From positions 13,280,174 through 13,344,173 of the forward strand of contig NC_037272.1 of the NCBI RefSeq assembly GCF_000002425.4: a DNA stretch of 64,000 nt, in the 5' to 3' direction. This DNA is from Physcomitrium patens. Taxonomy: Eukaryota > Streptophyta > Bryopsida > Funariales > Funariaceae. The translations under genes and the position numbers were made by a program. The notes below the pieces were generated by a model. The model was not told where the DNA came from, did not search any database, and worked only from the letters and a program-made list of their open reading frames with translations. This document shows, in pieces, positions 21,951 to 35,545 of this stretch (positions within the stretch are counted from its first letter, which is position 1; each line of letters starts with the position of its first letter).

Positions 21951-24900
21951 CCATGTGTATTTGCTAATAGAATTTTTGTACTAATAAATAAGATATTCTA
22001 ACCTATTTTGGTGTCATCTTAAATGTAATACTTCTTCTACCTTGAACTTTTGATTGTTATTGACTTTTGTAAGAGGCGGTGGTATTTATCTTGTTTTCAA
22101 GATATTCATTGTTTTATATGGTTTACAAAGAAACACATGAAATTTATGATGGGTCTTCAAGGACTTTGGTAGATGTAATTGATAAGCAACTAGATTGACT
22201 TTTTTACAAATAAAAATTATCAAAGCTTATAGTAATTCAACTTATAATAAAGGTGGCTAGTCTTGATATTGCTACAAAGTCATCATAGCTTATTACTAAT
22301 GTAGACTTGAAGTTGCTCCTTACATTAAGTATCAACATTGATCTTTTCTTATTTTTGAGCTTCTATTAGTCATACCTTCATAGTTGTATGTAACTCAGAT
22401 AAACAATATGCCAAATCTTATGTCATAGGATTATCAACTTTTGAAAAGTCAAAAATATTAAATCAAGAATAATAACCATGATTAGCAATTTTTTTTTTGA
22501 ATAGAAGAATGTATTATGTTATTATAATCGAACTAATAAATGGCAAAAAAATTATTTAATCATCCTATTGATAGTTTATGTTATAATTCAAATACTACTC
22601 TAAAATATAATTTACATGCTTTGTTTGTCCACTATTTTGAAGATAAAAAGCTAAAGATAGTTTTATATCTACCTTTAATATTTTGAAAAGAATTTTTAAA
22701 AATCTTGATATAAATTGAGTCCCCTTATCTAATATAATATCATTAAAAAATTCATGATAGTAATAGATATTATAAAAAAAAACTCATTTTTTTTTTATCT
22801 ATAATAAATTTTGTATATTATAAAAAATGTGTCAATCTTGGTAAAATAACCTACTATCACAAATATAAAATTATTAGAATATGAGACTAAAAGATTTGTG
22901 ATAAAATCCATAGAAACAAAAGACTATAATTGTTTTGAAATAGATAATGGCTAAAAAAGTCTATAAGGTCAATAATGAAGAATTTAGCATCTTGAAAAAA
23001 TATCATATGTTTGTATAAAGTCTTTGATTGCCTTTCATATTTGAGGCCACCAAAAATCTCTAGATATTCGTTCTTAAATTTTATTATATTCAAAATTTCA
23101 TATTATTGAAAAGTCATGATGAGCTTGGAGAACATGTAATTGTACTTTACCTTTTGGAATATATAATTATTCTTCAAAATAGAATAGATTATTTTTGAAC
23201 TTAAACTTAATAAAAATATGAAACTTAGAAGAATTATTTTTAAAATCATGAACAAGAAGATTAGAAGACATATTTAATTGAACTTGTATGAGAAAGGTTG
23301 AATCAATAGTTAATATAGATTTCTTTGCTAAAAGATAAAAATACTTTGGCTTCAAGAGAATTTTTCTTTGTTGATTAAAAGTTGCACCTCCTTGTTTGGG
23401 TGTAAGATAAGAACATTTACAAAGGACGTCTAATAAACCTTGTTATTTTTTCAGTTGATAAGTGATTTTGAATTCCAATCTTGATTAATTTATGTTTCAA
23501 TGGACTTAGGAATAATTAAAAATATGTGCCAATATAAAATACTTAATTTTTTTATAATCTATATATATAGTGTTGTATAGCATGAATTCTTGCTTGAAAA
23601 CAACTGAGCACCTAGCTATAGAAGGTAAATAAAAAATTCAATAACAAGATGCTATCAAGTTTAATAAAATCTGAAATAATTTTTTATTAATTTTTAAAAA
23701 ACCAATTCAATTTTGATCAAGCTAAAATAAATTTAAAAGAATTAATGAAGAAACATAAAAAAATCATGAAATAATTTCAAAAAAATATTTTTTCTTATAA
23801 AAAATATCAAATTTAAAACTTTCAAGAAATAATAAAAAAATTCAAAAAATATAAAATAGAAACTTCAAATAAATAAAAAAAATCATTAAAAAGTACTTAA
23901 AATCAAATTATAAATAAATCCTAAAAAATCCTAAAAAAATCTTAAGTAAATCTTATATAATTCCTATAACTATTTTAAAATCTCAATAAATCTTAATAAA
24001 ACTATTGATCTCCTTTAAAATTTCACTTATACTTTAATTCATAAGAAATTAGTATATATACAAAATTTGTAGAAAATTGAATTCACCAATTGAACAAAAA
24101 AGCTCTTAAACCTCTTAAATAATGGCCACCTTCTTTCTTTAACTTAAATGTTGAACTTTTAGCAATGTTTTCTCTTTGCTAAATTATTTAATTTCTTAAA
24201 AAAATTGAATAATGTGTAGATTTGTAAGTGTTAATAGATTTCATCAATTTTTTCTTTAATTAAACATGGAGATTTTACAAGATTAAAAAAACTCTCATTG
24301 ATTCTAAATTTTAAGTATCTAAGATCTTAGTCCAATAAAAATTTCATATCCTTCAATCTAATCATTCAATTGATATGAAAATTTTCAAACATGTTAATAA
24401 TAAGTACAATAATAATTCTAAAAATTAAAACTTATAAATAAATTATACAACTAAAAATATTATCAAATTTACAAACTTTATGTTATTTCTCAAAATCCAA
24501 AACTATCAAGTATATCTCTCAATTTAAAAAGGCCTCATAAAATTAATATTCTTTCAAAACACATGAAATCAACTTCCAAAAATCCTTTCATAAGAATACT
24601 CTTAAGTTTTGCTCTTTGATCAATCAAAGTACCTCCAAATTAATATAGGTATATGATTTATTTTATTTGAGGTCTAGTTTTGTTTTGAGTTCAGTATTAG
24701 TCTTCTTTAAATATCAAATTTTAATATTTTTAGATAATTTTTATTTAATTTTTATTTTTAGTTTTTTTTAAAGACATCCAAATTAATAAATTATGATTTA
24801 ATTTAATTTGATTTAATTGTGCTTCTACAAAATAAGTACCTTGTGAGCCATTGAATTGACTCACTTTGATATTTAATATAAAAAATACACTTATTGTGCT

Positions 24901-25087
24901 TAAAATACAAATTTTATGAATTAATATCAGAATTTTAGGAAAAAATAGAAAATAAATTACTAGTAGCTGGAAAGAATCTAGGATAGAATTTAGTAAGAAG
25001 AAACTATAAAGACTATATTTTTCTAGTTAGCTAATAGTAGAGGAATTACAAAAGAAATAGTCTTAGTGTCAAAAAAAGAAAAAAATT

Positions 25088-25384
25088 CTAGTGAGGTTTA
25101 ATTATGATGGGTTTCAAGATTTTTTCCAAATTCAACAAATCCAAGCGGCAAAGTGATTCTTCTAATTTTGGAAGCCTTTCAAATGCAATGGAGGAATCAA
25201 ATACACCGTGTGGAGTAAAGAAAGCAAGATCAGCATCCTTTTCTTCAAAGTACAAGTAGAAAAATGAAATTTTCATTTTCTGAAGAATTTTACAAATATT
25301 GCCTAAATCCTTATAAGTAAAAAAACCTTCATAAAAGTTGCAAAGGAGCATAGATTGATGCATGTGAGTAGTCAATCTTAGCAT
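25088..25384 (-). pseudogene. 98-codon open frame inside family C element, unknown
   Basis: Opens with an ATG and runs 98 codons (FEEKDADLAFFTPHGVF, LPKLEESLCRLDLLNLEKIL). It is longer than expected by chance for this AT-rich area, but the composition here is less AT-rich and I recognise no family. It lies antisense to the presumed element. It could be chance. Confidence 0.2.
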
Positions 25385-26379
25385 AAAAAGGTGTTATAAA
25401 CACAATAGTTAAGTTAGATTTATCAAAAAGTATTTTTTTTTCCACTTACAAGAGCCATCAACCTTGGTCATGAAATTAGATCTTGGATGAAGGAAGGCCG
25501 TAGATCTACATTAGGGATCTTAGAGGTCAAGGGCGGAGATATGGCTACCCTTCCACAAACCACCACTTAATTGTATAAGAGTGGTTTGGTCTCCCAAGCC
25601 TCTCTCTCTCTTTCTTTTGATGAGGGCAAAGCCATGCCAAAGTATGGTCTCAATCCTAACTCTAATCTCATTTTTTTGTTTCTTTCTTGATCTTAGATCT
25701 CATTGTGAACTTAGGAACATATGAGCATTGGTTTTGTGTCATAGGTGGTGCTTGTTGTGGTCTAAAAGGTGCCCTTTGCAAGAAGTGGTCACCAACCATT
25801 TCCATAGTTAAAAAGGTTTGAAGGGCCTTGGATTTTTCTCAATCAGTTTGTGGTTTTTTATGATTTTTAAGTGAAGTTTTTTCATCACATAGCCCTTGTT
25901 ATTAGCTTTCCAACAAGCTAAGTCTTGCTCAATTTAGAATTGAACCAAATTTTTGGTGAATTTTTGAGTGCAAAGGGGGCGGCTACCTTGGCAATTTTAA
26001 TAATTCAAATTTGAAAAGGCATTCCTTAGTGCCACTTAATGAAATAATTTTGAAATTTTGAAAGTACAAGCACTTCAAGTTGAGCTTCTATTGGCACAAA
26101 TTGCATTAAATTTGAAGCAATTTTGAATTTTTAACGAATTTTTGAGTGAAGAGGATTGGCTGTAATGGCAGGTCTAATGATCCAAGCTTGAAGAAGCATT
26201 TCTCGCAACTCAGGTACTAGGTTGCTACGAAAATTTCAAAGCAAGAGCATCTTGAAGTTAAATTTATAATACAATAAAAATCACTAGATTTGGAATTAAT
26301 TTGGATTTTTGGAAAATTTTGGAATAAAAGAGGGTGCTTTCCTCAATCGTTGGGTGTTGTCAAGATACTTTTGCTTGTA

Positions 26380-26780
26380 CTTCTCTTAATTTATTTTTTT
26401 TGTTATTTTATTTTATTTTATTTTAAAAATAACTTTTAACTTTTACATTCATTTTTTGCTTTAATTTTTAACTTTTAATCTTCTTGTTTTTATTTTTTTT
26501 ATTTTTTATTTTTTAAAATTTATTTTATTTTTATTTTTTACTTTTAACTTTTAATTTTTAACCCAACCTTTAAAAAAATTACAATTACTTTGGATTAAGG
26601 ATAATAACGTAATTAATTACTTTTATCATCAATTAATCAAGAAATAAAAATTTATATATTTTAAAAAAAAGATAAAATAATAAAATAATAAAAATTAATA
26701 AAAATGACCTAATAAAAAATAATATTAATAATAAATAAAATAAAATAAAATAAAATTAAAAATTAAACCAAATTATCTAA
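26380..26780. repeat. TTTTA/AATAA-rich low-complexity stretch
   Basis: Irregular runs of TTTTATTTTATT and later AATAAAATAAAAT. No coding content. Confidence 0.7.
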
Positions 26781-27709
26781 TTAGAAGTAGAAGAAGGAAT
26801 TATTTTGCATGAAATTAAGAAGTGAATTATGATTGTGAATGTGAGTAATGTTAGAGGATTTGATTAATAATTTGGTATTTTAAGAAGGACAAGTAATAAG
26901 TGGATTAGAATTTAAATAATAGCTTTATTTTAAATTCATATAGTTAATTCATTTATTGTGAGTTAGAATAAACCTTCAATTAGTAGAGATTTATATTAGC
27001 TCATAGTTGTAGAAATAAACTTCTCCTTCAAAGCCTCAAATGATGCTTTTGCTTCTTTATTCTATTGAAGTTTGTCTTTTCAAGTCAAATGTGTAAGCAG
27101 AGCTGCAACTTGAGAAAAGTTCTTGATGAAGATTTGGTAGTAAATTACAAAGACTAAAAATATTGCATATCTCATACCATTTTTGGAATCTTCTAATCTA
27201 TTATAGTTTGGACCTTCTTAGGATCCATCACAAGACCTTTGTTGGAAATAATGGACTATAAAAAGTCAACTTAAGTAGTGTAGAATATATAATTTTTCAA
27301 CTTCGCATATAATCTTGCATCTCTAAGTTTCTGTAACACATGACAAATATGAAGTTCATGTTCTTTTGTGTTCTTAGAATAGATTAGAATGTCATCAAAT
27401 AGAAAATGAAAAAAATATCTAGAAACTCACAAAAAACATCATTTATAAGATATTGAAAAACAGCTGGTGCATTTGTGAGTCCAAAAGACATGATATTATA
27501 TTCAAAATATCCATACTTAGTTTGAAAAGTAGTCTTCCATTCATTTCCTTCTTTCATATGAAATAAGTTGAATGCTCCTTATAGATCTATTTTGGTATAG
27601 ATCTTTGTTTGATTTAGTCCTAAACACACATCTATTATAAAACAAGGTGAGAGATTTGAGGAGAGAATAGGACCTTCATTAAGTATTGTACATAATTGCA
27701 GCCACACGA

Positions 27710-29036
27710 TGTCGTATAGCGTGATTTGCTATTTGAGAATACACTGGGTATCTAGTTCTAGAGAGTTTAGCTTAAACCTTTATATGAATCTTGTATTAGC
27801 CTCCCAAAACTCCTTTATTTTGCATAAAACTCAAAATATAATAAAACCCCTTCAAAACATATTTTTCCGGCAAAGGATTTTGTTTTCTTGAACTTTACAA
27901 AATCATAACTCTTGATCTAACTATTCAGTTTATTTCAAATTTACAGAATAGGTAGAATTTATCCTTAAATTTTATCACAAAAAAACCAATGGCAAATTCA
28001 CTCCTAATCTTCTGGCATCTAAGAAATCCTAGCAGATGCTCTAAACCCTAATTTACAATCATCCGAACACTATTTTCTTAATATCTCAAGAACTCAATAC
28101 TAAAATGTCATAAAACTTATGCAAAAAGTTTATTAACATAAATTTACACATTCTCTAAAATTTTGAGCCAAAACCTTGTCAAATTGCTCAAGATATAGCT
28201 CAAGAGACAACCACTAGCAAATCGGGTTACTTACTACCCTAATATTGCATGTGCTAACTTCAAAATCCAATAACTCCTTCATGCTAAGTTGGAATCCAGT
28301 AAGTAGTATGTAAAAAGTGTAGCTGCAAAAGTGTTGTCTTTAGTCGCAGTCGCCGATCCTCAATTGCTATCCGTACGCATGTATTATGCCAAAAAGAGTA
28401 ATAGTAGTTCCCAAATCAATACCTTAACTTTGAGTGCTTGTATCTCCTTCATATATACTCCAAACCATACAAAACTTGCACCAAAACCATAGCCAAAATC
28501 CTAAACCTTCTGATTCTAGTCTTCAAAGCTCGAACGACCTCGAGAAACTAATCCTAATCTCTAATATGGCCTCGGGCAGCCTCCTCAAAGCCCATTGGTC
28601 ATGATTTTTGACCAATAGGAATGGAGATTTTCATTATTCATCTCCATTCATCTATATTGGTGCCCTAATTACTCCCTTTGCTACCAAAATCCTTCTTCAA
28701 TCCTTTTTCTTATAAGATTTACATAATTTATGCTTTAAACATCAAATAAAAGAACCAAAAGAAGTTTTCAAAGGTCACCAATGTCTAACAAAGGTGATTC
28801 TAAATATGTAGAAGTTACTATCAACCAAAACCAATCTTAAAAGCTACTATCAAAAGGAAATTAAAATTATACAAATTCTATAGTAATATTTTTAAACAAC
28901 CTCTTCTCAAGGTAATAATCAAATTATATTCTACAACCAACTAAAATCTACTAATATGACTCTCACCATGTTACTTAATGAATTATATATTAAGTACATA
29001 ATTACATTATTTTTATATAGTAGCCGAATCACAACA
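27710..29036 (+). repeat. Solo LTR of family C
   Basis: Begins TGTCGTATAGCG and ends near GAATCACAACA. The 5-base repeat CACGA flanks it (27705-27709 and 29035-29039, overlapping the apparent CA end by two bases). On both sides the B2 gag/protease junction continues, as seen by comparison with 53470-53530. About 1.33 kb, equal to the LTR inferred at 23571. No internal region is present, so it most likely arose by LTR-LTR recombination. Confidence 0.6.
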
Positions 29037-30217
29037 CGACAACGGTATCTATTGTAGCTAAAGAAACTCATTTTCTAATACATTATCTTCTTTGGTAATT
29101 GTGCTCTTCATTTTGTAATTGCATCACTTCTTTGGACAATATTGAGCAGTATGCTTAGCTGCTCTATCATATAGATATAAACCCTCTTGGCAACGTCAAG
29201 TCTTTTCCTACTCTATGAGAGTTTTAAAATGTATCATATCAATTTGTATTGGTTTCGGCATTGATGAATATATTTAAAAAAACTTTGAAGCTATCGCCAT
29301 TACTTGATTTATTCTTCTCCAGCCAAGTCTTTGTTTTTGATATTTTTCAAATAATCGATTGTTGTATGCGATGGCTTGAATAATAAATTATTTCAAAGTT
29401 TCTATTTTTAATATTATTACTAACAAATCTTTGATACTCTCCTTTAATTCAATATCAAAATTGATTAATGAGTGCTTTGTCATTCCAATCCACATCACAA
29501 GCAAGGTTTTGGAATTCAGCAGCATATGTAATGGCTAATTGTGATCCTTATCATAAAGATAAGAGTTTAGTCTTTGCTACTCGTTCTTAATCACTTTTTT
29601 TTAATGTTGCCATAAACACTTCTAGGAATGAATTCAAATTATAAAGGAGTCCCAAATCTTTTTCTATTAAAGATGCAAACCAAAAGCGAGCACTTCCTAA
29701 TAGAAGTACGCATATGAATCCAACTCGAGTTAATCCATAAAGATATTGAAAAGGATGCAACCTTTGTTAGAGCTTGACTTATTGCAAAAATCCTTAAAAT
29801 TTTGATCTTGTTCCATCAAACTTCTCAAGCATACTTATTCTTGTCTCCCTCATACTTGTAGAAGCAAAACTCCTGAGATTTGGTTGTAAGATCAATCTAT
29901 TTGCTTCCTTCAATTGGACAACTTCTTGTCGTAGATTCTGAACTTCTTCCATAGGTGTAGGCATAGTACCTCCATAATTGACATTATAAATATGTGAGAT
30001 TTTCATTCTAAGAGTGTTGATAAACTCACAAAGATTTGCAATAGTTGCAAATCTATTTTCACTTCTACTAGGTATAGCATCCACAATCTTTCCTTCTATA
30101 TGTAATTCAAATAAATCTAAAAATTTAAATTAGAAGAGGGTAATCTACAACTTCTATTAAAAATTTCCACAAAGAGCAATAATCTACTCACTTTAAGGAA
30201 AGATTAGTATTAAAAAA

Positions 30218-30249
<32 letters not shown>

Positions 30250-30350
30250 GTTTAAAAAGTAGGTAGTTTTTAAAATACAATAATAGAAGTGGAGTAATTT
30301 ACTCACTTCTAAAAAAAGATAAAAATAATATGATAGCATTCTTATCAAAT
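29037..30350 (-). pseudogene. gag and leader of the split B2 element
   Basis: Zinc-knuckle side at about 29100-29230, capsid region to about 29790, N-terminal gag about 29794-30084 (SRSENRFATIANL, MLEKFDGTRSKF, and a Glu/Gln/Leu-rich stretch that may form a short coiled coil), then the leader with a poly-T run at 30222-30249. Just inside the LTR, at 30338-30348, is a weaker copy of the self-primer site (9 of 11 bases pair with 30517-30527). Confidence 0.7.
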
Positions 30351-30899
30351 TATGAAGGATATGAATTTCAAAGAAAGAGAATCCTTGATATACTCTTGTG
30401 TCACTAAAGAGAACTTGAAAGTTATTCAAAAGGTAATGTAATATTAACTAGAATGGCTATTACCAAAAACAAGAAGACTAAAAAGTCTTGAAATAAGACT
30501 AAAGATTAGAATGGCATTGACAAGAGTGAAGAAGGCTTCACTCTTGCTTCCAAATATACTCTTAACTAGGAGCTACGTGGCGATGTCCTATAAGACCTCC
30601 AAAATATATTGACTTTGCTAACTACATATCTTAACTTGCAAGACAAGTTATCTATGTATGCGCCACATGATTAGCTTGTTCCACAAGCTATTATACAGAG
30701 TTAACTTGTTTCACAAGCTACCAATATGTGGTTAATTTATTGGCCAAGTTTTTGACCTACAAACACATCTAAAATCAAAATCACATCTATAAAGCTTTTA
30801 GAAAGCTTTATTAAAAGACTTTATGAAATTAATCTATATTTATCTATTTCTATCCAATCATATAAGTAATTATTGAGGTAAATGTATATGTCCGTGACA
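30351..30899 (-). repeat. 5' LTR of the split B2 element
   Basis: About 549 bases from TATGAAGGATATGAAT to TCCGTGACA, matching the LTR at 14492-15035 and the pair at 49748/54771. Confidence 0.8.
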
Positions 30900-31318
30900 A
30901 TAGGTGTCTTTAATTGTCTTTTTAGGTTAGAAACATGGTCAACAAGTAAGGCATGTACCACATATATTGGTAGCTTGAAGAACAAGCTAATTAAGTAGCC
31001 CACACATAAAAAACTTACTTTGTAAGCTAAGGTATATATCCTATAAAGTCAACACATATTAAAAGTCATATAGAATATCACCACTTAGCTTGTAATTAGA
31101 TAGTATATATAGAGGCAAGAATGAAGTCCTCTTCACTCTTGCTAATTTTTTTCTTGCTTCTAGTCTAGATTTAAGAGTCTCTAGTTTCTTTGTCTTTTTG
31201 CAATAGCCATTTGAGTTTCTTTTTAGATATACATACTATTTTATTACTATTTTGTCACTTTTCTTTAAAAATAGAATTTTTAAGTTTATGCATCTTCATC
31301 TAGTTCATGTCTTTGACA
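30900..31318 (+). repeat. Inverted B1 LTR fragment
   Basis: Reverse complement of most of the B1 LTR (compare 3886 to about 4300): GTCTTTAATTG, GAAACATGGTCAAC and GCTTGAAGAACAAGC, ending GTCTTTGACA. It is the only LTR piece in the window in plus orientation and abuts the B2 LTR directly. Confidence 0.7.
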
Positions 31319-32345
31319 CTTCTACCTCAAAGTCTTGATTATTATCGACTTCTATAGGAAGATGTGGCATTCATCTTTTTTTCAAGACATTTACTATCTT
31401 ATATGGCTTAAAAAGAGATTAATAGAATATAGGATGAATCTTCATAGATTTTCATGGATATAATTAATAAGCGACAGATTGACTTATTCATAAATAGGAA
31501 AAGGTCTAAGCCTATTATAGTCCAACTTGTTTTAAGGACAAGTAGTCTTGATATTGTAATAAAGTAACCAAATCTTATCACTCACGTTGAATTATGGTTG
31601 TTCCTTGCAATAGTCATCTTTATTGTTTTTTTTTTTTGTTGTTTTTGAGTATTCTTCAATTATGCCTTCATTGGTATTTGTAGCTTTGAAAAATAATTTG
31701 TTAAATCTTCTTTTACATGATTATTAATTTTTGAAAAGTCAAAAATATCAAATTATAGATAAAAATTATAATTAACAAAAAAGATATTTGTTGAGTAGAA
31801 AATATATCAAATTATTGTATGTAAACTTTATTAATAGCAAAAAGATTGTCTAATCATCTTAATGATAGTTAATGATACTTTTCAAATATTGCTCTAGAAC
31901 TTGATTCATCTGTTTCATTTGCCTATCAATTTTAGGATGTAAAGCCAAAGAAAGCTTTTGTATCGACCTTTCAAATCTAAAATTTTTTTTTCTAAAATCT
32001 TGATACAAATTGAATTTTTCTATTTGATATAATATTTTTGAGCAATTTATAATAGCAATAGATATCAAAAAAAATCATAGTTATTTTTTTACCTATGATA
32101 GATTTTGTATATAATATAAAATATACCATCTTGATAAAATGATCTACTATCAAAAATATAGAATCATACAAACATGAGATTGGAAGATTTGAAATAAAAT
32201 CTATAGAAATAGAAGATCATAGTTGTCCCGAAAGATTTATTGGTTGAAGAAGTGTATTAAGTCATTGATAAGGAATTTTTGATCTTGAAAAAATATGATA
32301 TGATTGTACAAAGTATTTAATTACCTTCTATATTTGAATCCTACT
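31319..32345 (-). mobile_element. Family B pol 3' fragment
   Basis: Minus-strand chromodomain and integrase-side remnant, colinear with about 50510-51540 of the B2 copy (CCTCAAAGTCTTGATTATTA start, then the integrase C-terminal region and an [20 protein letters not shown] segment near 31860-31960). Broken and without its own LTRs. Confidence 0.65.
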
Positions 32346-33308
32346 AATTGTATTATTGTAACATTTTTGTATGGTATTTGTATTGTAGTATCCATTAAAA
32401 CATAAGTAAATAAGTTGAAAAATAGTTCAACTTAAAGCTATAGTTGTTATAGTATTGGTACATCTTATAGGTTAAGGTTTTATTAATTACATTCTTTACT
32501 CTTATTAGTGTGGTATTTATCCAATTGGTTTTCTACTGCATAACATTTATTATTATTATTATTATTATTTTGTTATAATATAATATCTTTAATTATTCTA
32601 TCATTTAATTATTTTTTATTTTGTATAATTTAATTTTCATAGCTTAATTAGGGTATTTTTTACATATTCTCAGTAGTAATTTAAATATTTATAAAATTTA
32701 TATAAATAATTATTTAATTTATTTTCTTATTTCTTATTTAAGATTAAATGATTAAATAAATATTTCGATTATTTCACTTAAATTTGTAATTTATCCCAAC
32801 CTAGCTTTTAAAAAGGAATCTTCCAATTAATTAATAATCTTTTTCAATACCTACAATGGATGTCATTTTCTTTTTTTGTTCAATCTAATCTAATGGTCTA
32901 TTATTAATGCTTTGAGATGTGATTCTGTCTTGCTTTGTTTACATACTATAATGTGGGACTTATAGTATGTATGTATATATAAATAATATATATATATATA
33001 TATATATATATCAAACTAGCATATTTACCACTATTTTTAGATTGTCGAATTAATTAAGTTGTAATATAAAAATCAAAAAAAACTAATCAAAGCTTAATGA
33101 TAGACCTTCTTATGAAACAATCCAACTTCCCTAGGTTGCATTTACTGTTGAAAATGCACAACCAAGTGCTTTTCTAACAATATTTTTATAAATATATAAA
33201 CTATATTAATTTTATTTATGCTTATAATACTATAAACCTATATTAATTATTTTTTTCATTTTAAATCAATTATTTGTACTCAATAGCATATATTTTTCTT
33301 TTTCTTTT

Positions 33309-33311
<3 letters not shown>

Positions 33312-33350
<39 letters not shown>
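33312..33350. repeat. (AT)n microsatellite
   Basis: About 39 bases of AT dinucleotides. Confidence 0.9.
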
Positions 33351-33353
<3 letters not shown>

Positions 33354-35502
33354 ATTTTCTACTTAAACCTCTCAACAATAAATTACAAACATGTCAAAAA
33401 TAAATTTTTATTAGCACATAGAATAGAATGATTGTGTTTATGCAATAAAAAAATTTCATTTCATTTTTATAAAGTGCATTAAAAAAAAAGAATCACAGAC
33501 TAAATGAAATTATAATTCATAAATAGTATGTTCTGTAGATAGTACTATTTTTTAATTTAATTGAATTTGGTACACTCAAAAATTGTGGTATTTATGTAAT
33601 TTTCAATATATTTAAATATTAACTACTAATAATTTATAATTATAATAATTTTACTTTATGTAATTTATTTATTTACTGAAAATGCATGTACTTCATAAAA
33701 ACTATTTTTTACTTTTTTAGAATACTTAAAATTCTGTTTTCTATATTTATTCCATCTTTTTTCTTACTTTTTGAAGAAATTCTGAAAAAGTTTAAAAATC
33801 TACACAACTACAAATGGTACTTATGGTATTAACATTCTTCTACCATTATAACTTTACAAAGTCATCTTTAAAATATATTTATAAATTCTTTTTTATTTTA
33901 GTTATATTTTAAATAATTATAGTATTTATTAATAAATAATAATAATTTTTTTTAAAAAACTCTTATCTGAAAAAGAAAGTGTGATATTTTAATATTTGAC
34001 AAGTCGTACTTTTTTCAAAAAACTTATTTATTACTACTATAACATTAAAAATTTGATTTTCTTCAAGAAATTGCATTTGTTTCAACTTTCATAGAAATCT
34101 AGTCTACTTAGAGCATACTCCCAAAATCTTTTTTACTAAAATTAAGACCACTCTATCTTTCATCAATAATGCATCATCTTCTTTTATCTTTGATAATACC
34201 ACCATAGTTCTGATGATGTTTATTTGCATTCAAATCTTTTAACTTTCTAACACATATCATCTACAAATATATTTTTTGTATTCCTTATATAATAAATCGA
34301 TAGACAAAAATAAAACATCTTCTTTATATTTAAAATTTATAACTGTTAGAAAATACATAGAATTGTGTTGTCCAAGTGATACAATAAAAAGAAATAAAAT
34401 CATATCAATCTTAGCATTTATGAAACTAAATTTAGCATATTCATGTGAAAAACATTTAATACATATAAAAAAAAAATGAAAGAAATTTGTCTTTTAATAC
34501 ATTAAATATCGTAATTTTGGCTTATTTTATTATTTTAAAAATATACAAAAAAAATGTTGAATTTTTATTAGAATGAATAATCTTTTAATTATACATGCAA
34601 TACCTACATAAACATACATGTTAAATACAAAATTTAATAAATTTACTTAATATTTAATTAGTATTTAATTTTTTGTATGATACTTCTTTAAAATGTATTA
34701 TTATTAGTACTATATTTATCACTTCATTTTATTTTAATAATAATCAGAACTTCTTACATTTTTAAGATGTTTTCAGAACAAAATTTCTGAAGCAATTTAA
34801 AATCTGATAATTCCTAATATATGATATAGAATAAAATAATAAAATAAGTTTAAATTACTGATTTCAAACAAATTTTAAGATTCGTTTAACATTTTTTGGT
34901 TTTAAATTGCACTAGGTTAAATTTCATAACATTTATATAGAAAACAAGGATAGTGTAATAACTAATTTGTAAGAGTTATGTTATATCAAAGTATTTTTTA
35001 AGATAATTTATTTTAAAGTGGTGATGAGTTTTAAAAGCAGGTCCTTTTAATGTAGGCAATTGTTCTATTTTTTCTATTTTAAGTAATATAATAAAAAAAT
35101 TATTCTACTTATCTTATATTAAACACAGATATATTTATATAAAACACAAATAAATATGAATGCAAAATGTGAATATGAATAGACTTACATAAGAGGTACA
35201 TCCTTGCATTTAAAGCTCAAAAACTACTTGTTGCTATTTTATAATTATTCATTTATAACTATGAGTTTATAAAATATTTTCTTAATATAAACAAAGCTTT
35301 TTTGCTTATTTAAAGTAAATATCCTACATTAACAGAAATTATCTTATATTAAAAGAGTTATATCATATTCTTCAAAAATAAACATTTTAAGATAAAAAAT
35401 TAATAATAAAAAGTAATAATAATGTTAAAACAACTAAATCAATGTTTACAAATTTGGTAGTTCTTTTTAGGTAGTTAATTTTGGTATTTATTTATTTATT
35501 TT

Positions 35503-35505
<3 letters not shown>

Positions 35506-35542
<37 letters not shown>
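35506..35542. repeat. (AT)n microsatellite
   Basis: About 37 bases of AT dinucleotides. Confidence 0.9.

Positions 35543-35545
<3 letters not shown>

Larger units (their letters stand above)
23571..26990 (+). mobile_element. Family C LTR element, 5' LTR plus leader (right edge approximate)
   Basis: Starts TGTTGTATAG directly after ATATATATAG of the host B2 element. The first ~1.34 kb (23571 to about 24909) matches other family C copies in its start, in an AT-rich minisatellite-like middle and in a GAGGTCTAG-containing later part, and is about as long as the solo LTR at 27710. A TATCAGA motif at about 24924-24930 lies where a tRNA-Met primer site could be. From about 25000 to 26400 follows less AT-rich leader-like sequence, then a TTTTA-rich stretch. 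Family assignment beyond LTR-type is not possible. It looks truncated. Confidence 0.5.
14492..30899 (-). mobile_element. Old Ty3/gypsy B2 element split by three insertions
   Basis: Minus-strand element with 3' LTR 14492-15035 and 5' LTR 30351-30899. Its own internal sequence occurs as blocks at about 15036-15687 (polypurine tract and chromodomain side), 21956-23570 (chromodomain, integrase, RNase H side), 26990-27709 (reverse-transcriptase side) and 29037-30350 (gag and leader). These blocks are colinear with the B2 copy at 49748-55340, and their summed length is close to that copy's internal length. The gaps are filled by E1 (15688-21950), a family C element (from 23571) and a solo family C LTR (27710-29036). 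Old and broken throughout. Confidence 0.75.
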
